DNA of 43,466 nt. It comes from an uncultured Alphaproteobacteria bacterium. Its GTDB lineage: Bacteria; Pseudomonadota; Alphaproteobacteria; RF32; CAG-239. Under the pieces are notes generated by a model. It was given only the letters and a program-made list of their open reading frames with translations. It was not told where the DNA came from and ran no database searches. Positions 32,146 to 41,225 of this stretch are shown piece by piece (position 1 is the first letter of the stretch; each line of letters opens with the position of its first letter). The DNA lies in the NCBI GenBank assembly GCA_944391445.1, contig CALXTL010000016.1:1-43466 (forward strand). The letters are read 5' to 3'. A program made the position numbers and the translations under genes.

Positions 32146-33567
32146 ATGTTTGAGCGGGCCAGAGCCCATCTGGGCATTGAAAAAAACAGTAAATTTGTCG
32201 AAAGGGTTTTGTTTCTCAGCTTTCCGACAGCGTTGGTTTTTATTACTCTGGCAGCTTTTCGGCTGGTGGATCCGCTCTGGGCCGTCATATCTTTGGCGGC
32301 GGTTGTTTTATTCAACATCATTTTACTGTTTCCGCTGACCTTTGAACTCCAGCGTCTCAAAAAATACATTACTGCTTTGGCTCGGGGTGAAACGTTTGAC
32401 GAAACATCAATGACCCTTTCGGAAGAAGATGCCCGTGATATTGTTGAAGCCGTCAATACGATGCACCGCTTCTGGGCTCAGAAAACAGACATGCTGGAAG
32501 CCCAGACAATCTCGGATACCGCCGTGCTTGATTCTCTGCCTGACCCGATTATGATGATTGACCGCGCCGGCAATATTCTGGGGGCTAATTTATCGGCACG
32601 AACCAGCTTCGGCAAAAATATTACCAGCAAAAATATCGATAAAGTTTTTGATTCAAACAATTTTATCAACGCGGTCAAACGCGTTATTCAAAAAGAGAGC
32701 AAATCTGAAAACCTGATCTTTTATGTTAAAAAACCGGCGGAACAAAAACTATATGCCCATGTCAAACAACTGCCCTGGCTCTCAAAAGGAAAAGCCGTGG
32801 CCGTTGTTTCCGTGTATGATCTGACCAAATCGATGAAAATCGAGAAGATGCAGTCGGATTTTGTTGCCAATGCCAGTCATGAACTGCGCACGCCGCTGGC
32901 AATTATTTCCGGCTTTATCGAAACTCTGCAGACAACAGCCAAAGGAGATCCCGAGGCTCAAGACAAATTTTTGGCCGTTATGCGTGATCAGGCGGATTAT
33001 ATGTCGGCCTTGATTGAAAATTTGCTTTCGCTTTCTCGTATTGAGCTCAAACAGGATCAACGCCCCGAAGATAAAACTGAAATTTTGCCGATTGTTGAAG
33101 ACGTTGCCGAAGCCCTTTCGCTGAAAGCCGCTGAACGCAATATAAAAATCAAAGTTGTCTGCCATGAAGAAATTCCGGTGATTACCGCCGACAAACCTTT
33201 GATCAAGCAAGTGGTGCAGAACCTGACCGACAATGCCGTTAAATATGGTCTGGCCGACACCGACGTGACGATTAAGATCAGCCGCAGCGATAGTATTCCG
33301 CCTTCAAAAAGTTTTAAGATTTCCCGGGGAGAAGCCGTGGTTATTTCAGTCAATAACAAAGGGCCCAAAATTGAACCCAACGAGCTGGCGCGACTGACGG
33401 AAAGATTCTACCGTATGCAAGAACACAAAGACCTGAATATCAAAGGAACAGGATTGGGACTTTCCATCGCCAAACAAATCATCATCCGCCATAACGGCAA
33501 TCTGACCGTCAGTTCAAATAATTATAACGGTACGACCTTTACGATTTATCTGCCGGTTGAGCCATAG
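32146..33567 (+). CDS. phoR: PhoR-like sensor histidine kinase
   Basis: The 473-residue membrane kinase has two membrane helices in the first 70 residues, a PAS domain (about 125-230; DSLPDPIMMIDRAGNI), a HisKA dimerisation domain with phosphorylated His245 in VANASHELRTPL, and a HATPase domain with N, G1 and G2 boxes (NLTDNAVKYG, GTGLGLSIAKQI). This architecture matches PhoR of alphaproteobacteria, which senses phosphate through the Pst system. No phoB, pst or phoU gene is present in the window, so its response regulator lies elsewhere. The ATG at 32146 follows AGGA; a TTG two codons earlier is possible. Its 3' end overlaps rnj by 29 bases. Confidence 0.85.
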   Translation: MFERARAHLGIEKNSKFVERVLFLSFPTALVFITLAAFRLVDPLWAVISLAAVVLFNIILLFPLTFELQRLKKYITALARGETFDETSMTLSEEDARDIVEAVNTMHRFWAQKTDMLEAQTISDTAVLDSLPDPIMMIDRAGNILGANLSARTSFGKNITSKNIDKVFDSNNFINAVKRVIQKESKSENLIFYVKKPAEQKLYAHVKQLPWLSKGKAVAVVSVYDLTKSMKIEKMQSDFVANASHELRTPLAIISGFIETLQTTAKGDPEAQDKFLAVMRDQADYMSALIENLLSLSRIELKQDQRPEDKTEILPIVEDVAEALSLKAAERNIKIKVVCHEEIPVITADKPLIKQVVQNLTDNAVKYGLADTDVTIKISRSDSIPPSKSFKISRGEAVVISVNNKGPKIEPNELARLTERFYRMQEHKDLNIKGTGLGLSIAKQIIIRHNGNLTVSSNNYNGTTFTIYLPVEP

Positions 33568-35272
33568 CCTCGGGCTGGCAGCCATTGTTGCCGGCTTTGA
33601 AAAAGTGTGAAAAGACAACGGGCTTGATGCCGGTTTCTTTGAAAATTGCCTTACGGATGGCCGCGTTAATATATTCCTGCACCTGTTTGACACGGTGATC
33701 GTGCCGGATGACGATTTCGGGAATCTCGGCCCGGACACGTTCCAGCACCCGATCGCGCAATTCGTTAAAGGCATTTTCTTCTAAGATGTCAATTGATGAA
33801 ATCTGCAGATCCTGCAAATGCCAGCATTCATCAAACACAATGCTGATAAACAAACTGCAGTTGAACGCAATCCTTTTACGATTTTTGACCAGTTGCGAGT
33901 TGAGTGCGGTAATCTGGTTGCGGTCTACCCCGAGCAAAGTTGCCGGCACTTCGGCAACAATTTCGGCTTTACCATCTTTAATTAACACAACGTCGCCGTT
34001 ACGTGCCAAAACAACATCCTTTACGCCGCATTCCAGAGCAAAGCGCTTCTGCGCGCGGATATTGCGTTTGTCTCCATGCACGGGCAACACCAGCCGGGGT
34101 TGCAGGATGCGGTACATCTCCCTGATTTCATCTTTGCAGGCGTGGCCGGAGGTGTGCACCGGGTATTCCTCGCATGAAATAACTTCGACGCCGGCATCAC
34201 GCAATTTTTCCTGCATACGCTCAATTTTATCTTCATTGCCCGGGATAATCTGCGAGGAAAAAATAATCGCGTCTCCCTTGCCAAGCTTTATCTCTTTGTT
34301 TTCACCGTTAACAATCCGGCTCAGACCACTGCGGTAATTTGCCTGTGAACCGGCACAGATGTAGAGCATTTTGTCCAGCGGAATGTCCATCGCCTGCTTG
34401 GCCTCCACATACGGCGGCAGATCGGGAAGATAGCCGCAATCTTTGGCAATATTGATGTTCTGGATCATGCTCATGCCCGCAATCACCGGCGTGCGGTCCG
34501 CCGCATGGGCAGCCAGAATTAAACTTTCCAGCCGGGCAATGTTTGAAGCAAAACAAGTGGCGACCAACGTATTCTTATATTTAGGCACCATTTTGATCAG
34601 GTTTTCGCGAATTTCACTTTCCGAAGGCCCGGTGACATCATGCGCCATATTGGTGGAATCTCCGACATATAAATCTATCCCTTCGGCGGCTATCTCCGAC
34701 AAACGCTTAAAATCTGTCGGCATAAAACTCATTTTGCCGTCGTCAAAACGCCAGTCCGTGCCATGAACAATATTGCCGTAGCGTGTGCGGATCATCAGGA
34801 CAGAACTGTCCGGCAGCGAATGAACAACCGGCACAAATTCAACATCAAAATTTTGCAACCTGACACGACGCTGCTGATTGATTGAATGTGTTTCAACAAT
34901 CTGATCAAGCTTATACTCGGCCAAGCGGTTATGAATATGGCCGAGCGTGAAATCCGCCGCATAAACAGGGCATTGCAGCTTGGGCCAGATGTGAGCAATT
35001 GCGCCAAAGTGGTCTTCATGCGCGTGCGTGATGAACAAGGCCTCAATCCGATCTTGATAAGCCTCTAAAAAAGTGGCGTCGGCCAACCCCAGCTCCATAC
35101 CGGGAAAATCATCGTTCAAAAAACCATAGCCTGCGTCAACCACAATCATTTTGCCGTCAACGGCATAGGCGTACAAATTGAAGCCGACTTCTTCGGCGCC
35201 GCCGAGCGCAATAAAATAAACGCCCTCTTTGTCAAAAAGCGCCGGCTTAGCCGGCTGTTCTTCCGTATTCAT
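33539..35272 (-). CDS. rnj: Ribonuclease J
   Basis: A metallo-beta-lactamase-fold nuclease that acts on RNA 5' ends and internally. The 577-residue product has HAHEDH at 83-88, which binds two zinc ions, the beta-CASP domain in the middle with conserved SQIIPGNE and a VHTSGHACKDE motif, and the C-terminal domain. It starts at the birA stop with a one-base overlap. Alphaproteobacteria use RNase J for rRNA and mRNA processing, and the usual neighbours nuoN, birA and rnj are all here; coaX, often between birA and rnj, is absent. Confidence 0.94.
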   Translation of the reverse strand: MNTEEQPAKPALFDKEGVYFIALGGAEEVGFNLYAYAVDGKMIVVDAGYGFLNDDFPGMELGLADATFLEAYQDRIEALFITHAHEDHFGAIAHIWPKLQCPVYAADFTLGHIHNRLAEYKLDQIVETHSINQQRRVRLQNFDVEFVPVVHSLPDSSVLMIRTRYGNIVHGTDWRFDDGKMSFMPTDFKRLSEIAAEGIDLYVGDSTNMAHDVTGPSESEIRENLIKMVPKYKNTLVATCFASNIARLESLILAAHAADRTPVIAGMSMIQNINIAKDCGYLPDLPPYVEAKQAMDIPLDKMLYICAGSQANYRSGLSRIVNGENKEIKLGKGDAIIFSSQIIPGNEDKIERMQEKLRDAGVEVISCEEYPVHTSGHACKDEIREMYRILQPRLVLPVHGDKRNIRAQKRFALECGVKDVVLARNGDVVLIKDGKAEIVAEVPATLLGVDRNQITALNSQLVKNRKRIAFNCSLFISIVFDECWHLQDLQISSIDILEENAFNELRDRVLERVRAEIPEIVIRHDHRVKQVQEYINAAIRKAIFKETGIKPVVFSHFFKAGNNGCQPEAMAQPADKS

Positions 35273-36009
35273 TAATCTTTATTTTCCTCTTTATAAAATA
35301 TATCTGCGGCCAAAACCGGGATAATGCCATCCCCTTTTCGCAACAACAAAGCGCCATTGGGGGCAATATCTTCAAAAATTCCCGTTTCCCGCCCGTGTTC
35401 AAAATTCACGACAATTTCTTGCCGCAGACCAACCACATGTGTCAGCCAGCGCTCGCGGATCGGCATGAAACCCGAACGCCGCCATAATGCATAATTTTCA
35501 TCAAAAGCCTGAAGATATGCCCGCAAGAGCTGTTCTTTGCTACAGCGTATGCCAAAATCCGTCAAAGCCGCCGCCGGATACAGCAAGCCGCTTTCAGCAG
35601 CCGGGGCTGTCTTCAGGTTTACGCCAATGCCGGCGATTATATACTCATTTTCACCCTTTTCAAGCAAAATTCCCGATATTTTGCGATTTTCAAGCAAAAT
35701 ATCATTCGGCCATTTGAGCCGGAGGCGCCCTTGCGGTTTCTGAACGGCAACGGCATCAAACAAACTCAACGATACTATAAATGCGGCATCTGTCAGAAAA
35801 CGCGTCTCCAGCGGAAAGGCCTGCGACATAAATAAGTTTCCTTCCAAGCTCTGCCACGTGCGGCCGCGGCGCCCACGACCGGCAGTCTGCCTTTGCGCCG
35901 TCACCACAAAAAACTCTTGCGGCGGCGCTATGGTTAGTTCTTTGGCTTTGTCATTAGTGGAGCTTATTTCCGCGTAATCATAAATACCCCAGGCGTCCAT
36001 TTGAAGCAT
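35272..36009 (-). CDS. birA: Biotin--[acetyl-CoA-carboxylase] ligase
   Basis: This enzyme attaches biotin to the carboxyl carrier protein. The 245-residue protein is the short form without the N-terminal DNA-binding domain, so it is not expected to repress transcription. GRGRRGRTWQS (44-54) is the biotinyl-AMP loop, KWPNDILLENRKISGILLE the biotin and substrate-binding region. A 14-base direct repeat inside it codes for the normal ILLEN/ILLEK motif and is not an insertion. It follows nuoN after one base. Confidence 0.93.
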   Translation of the reverse strand: MLQMDAWGIYDYAEISSTNDKAKELTIAPPQEFFVVTAQRQTAGRGRRGRTWQSLEGNLFMSQAFPLETRFLTDAAFIVSLSLFDAVAVQKPQGRLRLKWPNDILLENRKISGILLEKGENEYIIAGIGVNLKTAPAAESGLLYPAAALTDFGIRCSKEQLLRAYLQAFDENYALWRRSGFMPIRERWLTHVVGLRQEIVVNFEHGRETGIFEDIAPNGALLLRKGDGIIPVLAADIFYKEENKD

Positions 36010-36010
36010 T

Positions 36011-37435
36011 TCAGAACACCCCTTTCAAAAAGCTTTCCGCGCCGAGCAGCACATAAGACGGATTGACAATTGAAATGACAACCAAAACTAAATTGGCAAA
36101 CAAGCTGATATAGACAGTTTTATCCGTCCGGTCAAAGGTATTGCTCTGCGGCTCAAAATAAACCGTGCGAATGACATTTAAAAATGCATTGGCCATAAAC
36201 AAAAATGACGTCAGTAAAACAGCAAACTCAGCCCATTGCCCTTCTTCCACCAAAATACTGACAATGGACAACCGCCCCAGGAATCCCAGCAAAGGCGGCA
36301 TACCGATCAACGAAAACATGAAAACCAGAAACGCGGCGGCCAAATACGGACGAATCGTCGACAAACCACTGATTTTTTCCAGATCGCTCAGGTATTCACT
36401 TTTGCTTTTTAACCCTAGAAAAACTGTATATACGCCAAGCATGGCCAAAATATAGATAAAGCCGAATGAAAAGGTGCTGACAATGGAGGTGCTGCTAAAA
36501 TTAACCAAACCGAACAACAGAAAACCAGTGTTGTAAACTCCAATAAAAGCAAATAATCGCCTGATATCTTTCTGGCCATTGGCGGAAAAAGCGCCGATAA
36601 GCAGAGAAAAGACCGCAAAACCCAGCAAAATATGATGCAGCATCGGCATCAGTCCGGAAAAAGCTTTGGCGATCAGCGCAACCAGACAAAAAAGAGAGGC
36701 TATCGGCGTAATCAATGTCAGAAAACCACAGACAGGAAGCGTACAGCCACTGATGGCATCAACAAACCATGAGTGAAACGGCGCCGCCGCCATCATAAAC
36801 AGAACGGCGGCCAGAATCAGAGATACCGCCAGCATTATTTGAAAATCTGTCGAACCGGATTCCGACAAAAGTTGCTGCAAAGATGCATAATCTCCTGCTT
36901 TGAACTGCCTGAAAAGCAACGTGACGCCGCCCCAGAGCAACAGGCAGAACCAACCGGCGCAGAAGGTGTACAACCGCGCAATGCCCGCCACTTTTTCTTC
37001 ATCCCAGTGAGAAAGGATAAGGCGTCTGACCCCAAGGCAGAGCAACGGCATAATCACGGACAAAACCAACAAGTGGCGCGCCGAGATCAGCAAGCTGAAC
37101 AAAAACAGCATGAACATCCCCGTTTGATAAAACAGGTATGAACTGCGGTTTTTGTTGAGAAACCATTTTGAGGCTAGATAAAACCATGCCAAAGACATGA
37201 TATAGACCCACACCTTAAACAAACTTGTATAAGTTGTGTTTTTCAACCAGGGCATCAAGGGACTTTGGTTGTAAAAAACAATGGTCATCAGCAGCGCAAA
37301 TATCAAAAAAAACTTGCTGATCGTAAAAAATGTCATGGCCGTTTTTTCTTCGCGATAGCGGTTGACTAAAAAGGCTACCGGCAGATACATCAGCAGAGAC
37401 AACTCGGGAACAAAAACAAACCAATTCTGAGGCAT
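36011..37435 (-). CDS. nuoN: NuoN-like antiporter subunit, pumping residues replaced
   Basis: The 474-residue, about 14-helix protein matches NuoN of complex I: ISARHLLVLSVIM (TM5 region), AAAPFHSWFVDAI, DIRRLFAFIGVYNTGF and IGMPPLLGFLGR are at the expected places. But the residues that carry protons in E. coli NuoN appear replaced: Glu133 aligns with Pro130, Lys217 with Met214, Lys247 with Ile245 and Lys395 with Arg388. The frame is intact. The alignment is by eye. It ends one base before birA, in the standard alphaproteobacterial order. Confidence 0.85.
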   Translation of the reverse strand: MPQNWFVFVPELSLLMYLPVAFLVNRYREEKTAMTFFTISKFFLIFALLMTIVFYNQSPLMPWLKNTTYTSLFKVWVYIMSLAWFYLASKWFLNKNRSSYLFYQTGMFMLFLFSLLISARHLLVLSVIMPLLCLGVRRLILSHWDEEKVAGIARLYTFCAGWFCLLLWGGVTLLFRQFKAGDYASLQQLLSESGSTDFQIMLAVSLILAAVLFMMAAAPFHSWFVDAISGCTLPVCGFLTLITPIASLFCLVALIAKAFSGLMPMLHHILLGFAVFSLLIGAFSANGQKDIRRLFAFIGVYNTGFLLFGLVNFSSTSIVSTFSFGFIYILAMLGVYTVFLGLKSKSEYLSDLEKISGLSTIRPYLAAAFLVFMFSLIGMPPLLGFLGRLSIVSILVEEGQWAEFAVLLTSFLFMANAFLNVIRTVYFEPQSNTFDRTDKTVYISLFANLVLVVISIVNPSYVLLGAESFLKGVF

Positions 37436-37447
37436 CGAAAACCCTCC

Positions 37448-38884
37448 TTACTCGGCAGATGCTACAAACCACAGCGGTTTGATAAAAGACATCAGCAAGA
37501 TAAAAATCACAAAAGACATAAATATAAAGAAACCTTTGGAAATATCATCATTTTTGCCCAAACGACACTCTTTGTTGTCTTGGCGGAGACGTAACAGCTC
37601 CTGAATCAGCGACACTCCGACAAAAGCCAGCGCCAAAATTAAAAGCACTCCCATTTTGACATTGAAGTTCAGCAATTGCGACAAGATCAAAAAATTGTTG
37701 ATAAAAACGGCAGAAACAGGCAAACCTACGGCGGCAAATGTCAGAAAAGAATATATAAAAGATAATCTTCGCGCCCGACATAAAAACCCCGTCGACGTGC
37801 TGTCCGCTTCCTGCTCTTTATGATAAATATGACTCGAAACGACTTCCAATGATGCCATAATGATCAAAAAGCTGAATATTGAATAGCCAATGCCGGTCAT
37901 GACCAGTTTGTCATTCAATAAAATACCTAACAGATACAGTACGTAATATACCGTGACATAGGCAAAAATCTTGTACTGATAATCCCTATTGGTAAAACCG
38001 ATCAGCGCAATGAACAACATGGTCACAACGGCAATGATCTCACCGCAAATGGCGTAATTTTCCACGCCAGAAGGCAGAATCTCCGGCAAAAAACGGATAA
38101 AACCATAGATAGATGTCAGCGGCAGAAGCGCCGTGATGATAAATGCCAGAGGATTGCGGATGCCGGCATTAATTGATGATATCCAGTAGTGAAACGGCCA
38201 GACCGGGATGCGTGACACAAACGCCAGCGCAATTGCACTCCATACATAGTATTTCAATGGCGAAGGAAGTCTGAGACCGCCAACCTCAGACAAAAGCACA
38301 CTGCCACCATAACGAAACATCAACATGGTGGCGCTGAACAAAATAATCGCACCGGTAAAATTATACAGAAAGAAACGATTGACAACCCCTTGCTTCCTGA
38401 CTTCTCCGGACATGCCAATCACCATAAACAACGGCAGAAGCATCGCCTCAAAGAAAATGTAAAAAGAAAAAATATCTGCCGCGACAAACAAACCGGTGAT
38501 CATACTCAGAAACATCAGCGTAAATACCATCAGAGTCTTTTGGCGTTCCGTATTCGCCCGCACGCCCAAAACACCAATCAAAACCGCAATATGCACGGCC
38601 AAAATCAATAACAGAGAAAAAACATCAACACCAAGCACAATATCAATATTGGGAATATTCAACCAGTCAAATTTCTCAATCAGCTGCAGAGCCGGCGATT
38701 TTTCATTCAAAATCATGAAAATGCGCCAGATCAGGATGATGTTGGAAACAATCGTAAACAAGCAAACATTCAAAGCATTGCGTCCGGGCATGGTGTCTTC
38801 CGTATCTTTGGAGCCCAGAACAAACAACATCCCCAGAAGTGGGAAGACGACAATCAGCGACAACATGGCAAACGAATTATCCAT
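37448..38884 (-). CDS. nuoM: NuoM-like antiporter subunit, pumping residues partly replaced
   Basis: The 478-residue protein matches NuoM: FFEAMLLPLFMVIG (TM5), RIPVWPFHYWIS (TM7) and VGLPVSAVFINNFLI (TM12). Glu146, the equivalent of E. coli Glu144, is retained. Lys234 aligns with Arg225, Lys265 with Pro255 and Glu407 with Asn397. About 14 membrane helices are present and the frame is intact. It overlaps nuoL by eight bases and precedes nuoN by 12. Residue alignments were made by eye and should be tested against a structural alignment. Confidence 0.85.
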   Translation of the reverse strand: MDNSFAMLSLIVVFPLLGMLFVLGSKDTEDTMPGRNALNVCLFTIVSNIILIWRIFMILNEKSPALQLIEKFDWLNIPNIDIVLGVDVFSLLLILAVHIAVLIGVLGVRANTERQKTLMVFTLMFLSMITGLFVAADIFSFYIFFEAMLLPLFMVIGMSGEVRKQGVVNRFFLYNFTGAIILFSATMLMFRYGGSVLLSEVGGLRLPSPLKYYVWSAIALAFVSRIPVWPFHYWISSINAGIRNPLAFIITALLPLTSIYGFIRFLPEILPSGVENYAICGEIIAVVTMLFIALIGFTNRDYQYKIFAYVTVYYVLYLLGILLNDKLVMTGIGYSIFSFLIIMASLEVVSSHIYHKEQEADSTSTGFLCRARRLSFIYSFLTFAAVGLPVSAVFINNFLILSQLLNFNVKMGVLLILALAFVGVSLIQELLRLRQDNKECRLGKNDDISKGFFIFMSFVIFILLMSFIKPLWFVASAE

Positions 38885-40538
38885 GGCAATACCACCCCAA
38901 AGCTGACAAAATCATGACCATGCCCATACCGATCATCAGTAAATAGCCGACTTTCCCCTCATCTTGCAGACGATGCAACCCGCCAATGACAAATGCCGTT
39001 GACTGCGACACAGAACCGATGATGCTGCGTTCAATGACAACAAAATCTATTGCCAGCCATAAAATACGCCCGATGAAACGCAACGGCCCGACAAAACAAC
39101 TCTGATAAATTTGCCCAAATACATCGGCCGACTGCAGACCTTCCCAACGGGCTCCCATAAAAAGCTTCTGCGTCGGCAGCAAAAGGAAAACCGCCAGATA
39201 TGCTGCCCAGATTTTCCAAATCAGCGGGTCTAAAACATTCCCCGACTGCCAGATCAGAAAAACAACCGCGGCCGTGTACGGCCCCCAGTATAAAAATCCG
39301 ACATTTCTCAGCAACGCTTCTACTTTGTCATCGGCATTCATGCGTCCCAGGTATGCGCCATGCCAGAGAGCTGCCGTTATAAATAAAAATACCGACAAAA
39401 ATATCCAACCGGAAATGAAAGGAACACAATGTGCCGTCATGGCGCCAAAGGCAAAAACGGCCAACAGACTCAAAATCAGGTTGCTCCACAGACGATGTCC
39501 CAATCCGCCCATTTCCGAAAGACAACAACCGTCAGAAGTTGATACGCTCAGGAATAAAACAGACAATCCGACAGCCAAAAACGGCGGATACAGATAAACC
39601 AAGCGTTCGAAAAATATTCCGGGATCAGCCCACATTGTCCACAGCATAAAACTGTGCATCAGCATGGCCAGATAAAAAACTTTTGCTTTGAGATTATCTA
39701 TCAACAGACCGCCGGCGACAGCCCACACCGCCGATAATCCGATAATCAGGCAAAAAATAGAATGGGAAAAATTCGCGGCGGCAATCAACGGAAAAAGTTT
39801 GGCAAAAATGACCATCCCCGATAACGGCGCCGAAAACACTGCCAGAGTAAGCACACGATTAAAATTGAGCGATTTGAGCGCCAACAGGTGATTTTGAAAC
39901 AAAAACATGCCGCATTTTAACAAAACGACGCCAAGCAACAAAACCGAAACCAGGTCACGATGCCGGCCTTCGTGCAAATAGGAAGGAATCGCCGTCAGGG
40001 CAACCGATCCGGTATTGGCATAAACCACTGCCAACGCCGTAAATAACGCCAACTCAGCCAAAAAACCGTAAAAAATGAATTTAGTTCTGGCTTCGGTATT
40101 ATTGATCAGGTAAAATCCGATAATCAGAAAACCGCTGCTGCCAATCATCAACTGAATAAAATCCTGACTGGCCAGCAAAATCAGCAAAACGGCAAAATTC
40201 AGCAGCAAAAAATTATTGACATAGAGCGAATATTCCTCCCGACGGTACAAAGTATTCAGATATATCAGCACAACCATGCACAGGCCTAAGATTCTGATGC
40301 AAGGCGCCATGCTGCCGCCAGCCGAAAAACTGATATTAGCCTGCAGCGTCTGATGCGGAATCCATGAATAAATAACATTGTTGATCCCTATGGCATTAAT
40401 CTGTTCAAAAAACGCGTACAGCAAAGCTAAAACCGCGCAAAACAAAAAAACAGACCAAACCCGACGGCGTCTTTCCTGTCGCACCATAAAAAACAACAGC
40501 GAAATTGTTACCAGCCCCAGAAACAGTTGCAGAATCAT
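38877..40538 (-). CDS. nuoL: NuoL-like antiporter subunit, strongly diverged
   Basis: The 553-residue protein has about 14-16 membrane helices and NuoL-like order: a SGFLIIGFYLIN TM5 end, MGGLGHRLWSN, and a C-terminal helical tail. The TM5 Glu (E. coli Glu144, in the WEGVG motif) is replaced by Leu (about residue 130), and the TM12 Lys (Lys399, AGFFSKD) by Leu381. The TM7 Lys appears kept (Lys208 in LLKCG). The conserved His of TM8 (ALIHAATM) is lost. A shorter C-terminus than usual (NuoL is about 610) is likely. No nuoA-K genes lie upstream, and the start has a weak ribosome binding site. Confidence 0.75.
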   Translation of the reverse strand: MILQLFLGLVTISLLFFMVRQERRRRVWSVFLFCAVLALLYAFFEQINAIGINNVIYSWIPHQTLQANISFSAGGSMAPCIRILGLCMVVLIYLNTLYRREEYSLYVNNFLLLNFAVLLILLASQDFIQLMIGSSGFLIIGFYLINNTEARTKFIFYGFLAELALFTALAVVYANTGSVALTAIPSYLHEGRHRDLVSVLLLGVVLLKCGMFLFQNHLLALKSLNFNRVLTLAVFSAPLSGMVIFAKLFPLIAAANFSHSIFCLIIGLSAVWAVAGGLLIDNLKAKVFYLAMLMHSFMLWTMWADPGIFFERLVYLYPPFLAVGLSVLFLSVSTSDGCCLSEMGGLGHRLWSNLILSLLAVFAFGAMTAHCVPFISGWIFLSVFLFITAALWHGAYLGRMNADDKVEALLRNVGFLYWGPYTAAVVFLIWQSGNVLDPLIWKIWAAYLAVFLLLPTQKLFMGARWEGLQSADVFGQIYQSCFVGPLRFIGRILWLAIDFVVIERSIIGSVSQSTAFVIGGLHRLQDEGKVGYLLMIGMGMVMILSALGWYCHG

Positions 40539-40574
40539 ATGTCCAATCCAATTGTTTTAATCAGTTGCAATATA

Positions 40575-40604
40575 ACAAAAAATAAGGGCATTTAAAGCCC
40601 TTAT
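40575..40604 (-). terminator. Rho-independent terminator
   Basis: ATAAGGGC pairs with GCCCTTAT around a seven-base loop; on the minus strand it is followed by a T run. It ends the 106-residue gene and separates it from nuoL, so the two are probably transcribed apart. Confidence 0.85.
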
Positions 40605-40635
40605 CAGAATTTGGTAATGTAATATGTGTATAAAA

Positions 40636-40956
40636 TCAGCTCAATACGGCTTTCAGATTCCGGACAATCCGCACCGGAACAACATATTCACGAGCAACCT
40701 CCTCACCGTCAATCTCCGCGACTAAGATTTCATCCACACTTTTAAGCGGAGAACGCGCCTCTTCGTTAATCCCTTGCAAAAACACCGAATTTTCGCGGCT
40801 TCTATATAATAAGGCGGTTTCGCCGCCGTCGTATACAAAACGCGGATTTTCCGGCCCACCACGCCGCTGCTTAATCATCAGAAGAATTTCTCCGGCGGCA
40901 TTTTGAAGAATGTCAAAAGAACCTTCCATATTCTCCGTTGTTTTTTCGTTATTCAT
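40636..40956 (-). CDS. Hypothetical protein, 106 residues
   Basis: I do not recognise a family. The protein is acidic, soluble and without signal peptide or membrane segment; about residues 12-50 contain beta-like alternation with QRRGGPENPRFVYDGGETALLYR across two strands and a loop, followed by a short helix and an IVRNLKAVL C-terminal strand. AGAGG precedes the ATG. It stands between nuoL and tRNA-Lys but has its own terminator. Confidence 0.6.
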   Translation of the reverse strand: MNNEKTTENMEGSFDILQNAAGEILLMIKQRRGGPENPRFVYDGGETALLYRSRENSVFLQGINEEARSPLKSVDEILVAEIDGEEVAREYVVPVRIVRNLKAVLS

Positions 40957-41063
40957 TGCAACCTCTTTGGGATAAAATCATCTTATTTGGTTGAGATGTT
41001 AACATATAATTATTAACAAATACATTACATTTTTTACTTTTTTAACTTTTTTTATTTTTTTAG

Positions 41064-41092
41064 TTGACTAATTTTTTTTTATCTTCTATACA
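41064..41092 (+). promoter_or_regulatory. Promoter of tRNA-Lys
   Basis: TTGACT (41064-41069) and TATACA (41087-41092) are 17 bases apart and the predicted start is about 14 bases before the mature tRNA. Confidence 0.65.
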
Positions 41093-41112
41093 TTGCTTCG
41101 TTATTTTGAGAC

Positions 41113-41188
41113 GGGTGCGTAGCTCAGCTGGTAGAGCATTTGACTTTTAATCAAAGGGTCTCGGGTTCGAATCCCGACGCGCTCACCA
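41113..41188 (+). tRNA. tRNA-Lys (anticodon TTT)
   Basis: The acceptor stem GGGTGCG pairs with CGCGCTC (two G-T pairs), then discriminator A and an encoded CCA. The anticodon stem TTTGA/TCAAA closes the loop CTTTTAA, giving anticodon TTT. D arm AGCTCAGCTGGTAGAGC and T arm TCGGGTTCGAATCCCGA are standard. The length is 76 bases including CCA. Confidence 0.95.
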
Positions 41189-41195
41189 CTTATGA

Positions 41196-41225
41196 AAATC
41201 TCTGCCGAAAAGCGGAGATTTTTTT
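41196..41225 (+). terminator. Rho-independent terminator
   Basis: AAATCTCTGC pairs with GCGGAGATTT around CGAAAA, followed by T residues. It ends the tRNA-Lys transcript eight bases after CCA. The next 140 bases up to the cupin stop contain no recognisable feature. Confidence 0.85.

Noticed and set aside
35657..35701. 14-base direct repeat TTTTCAAGCAAAAT inside birA
   Set aside because: It encodes the normal ILLEN and ILLEK segments of the biotin-ligase motif; the protein is full length and in frame.
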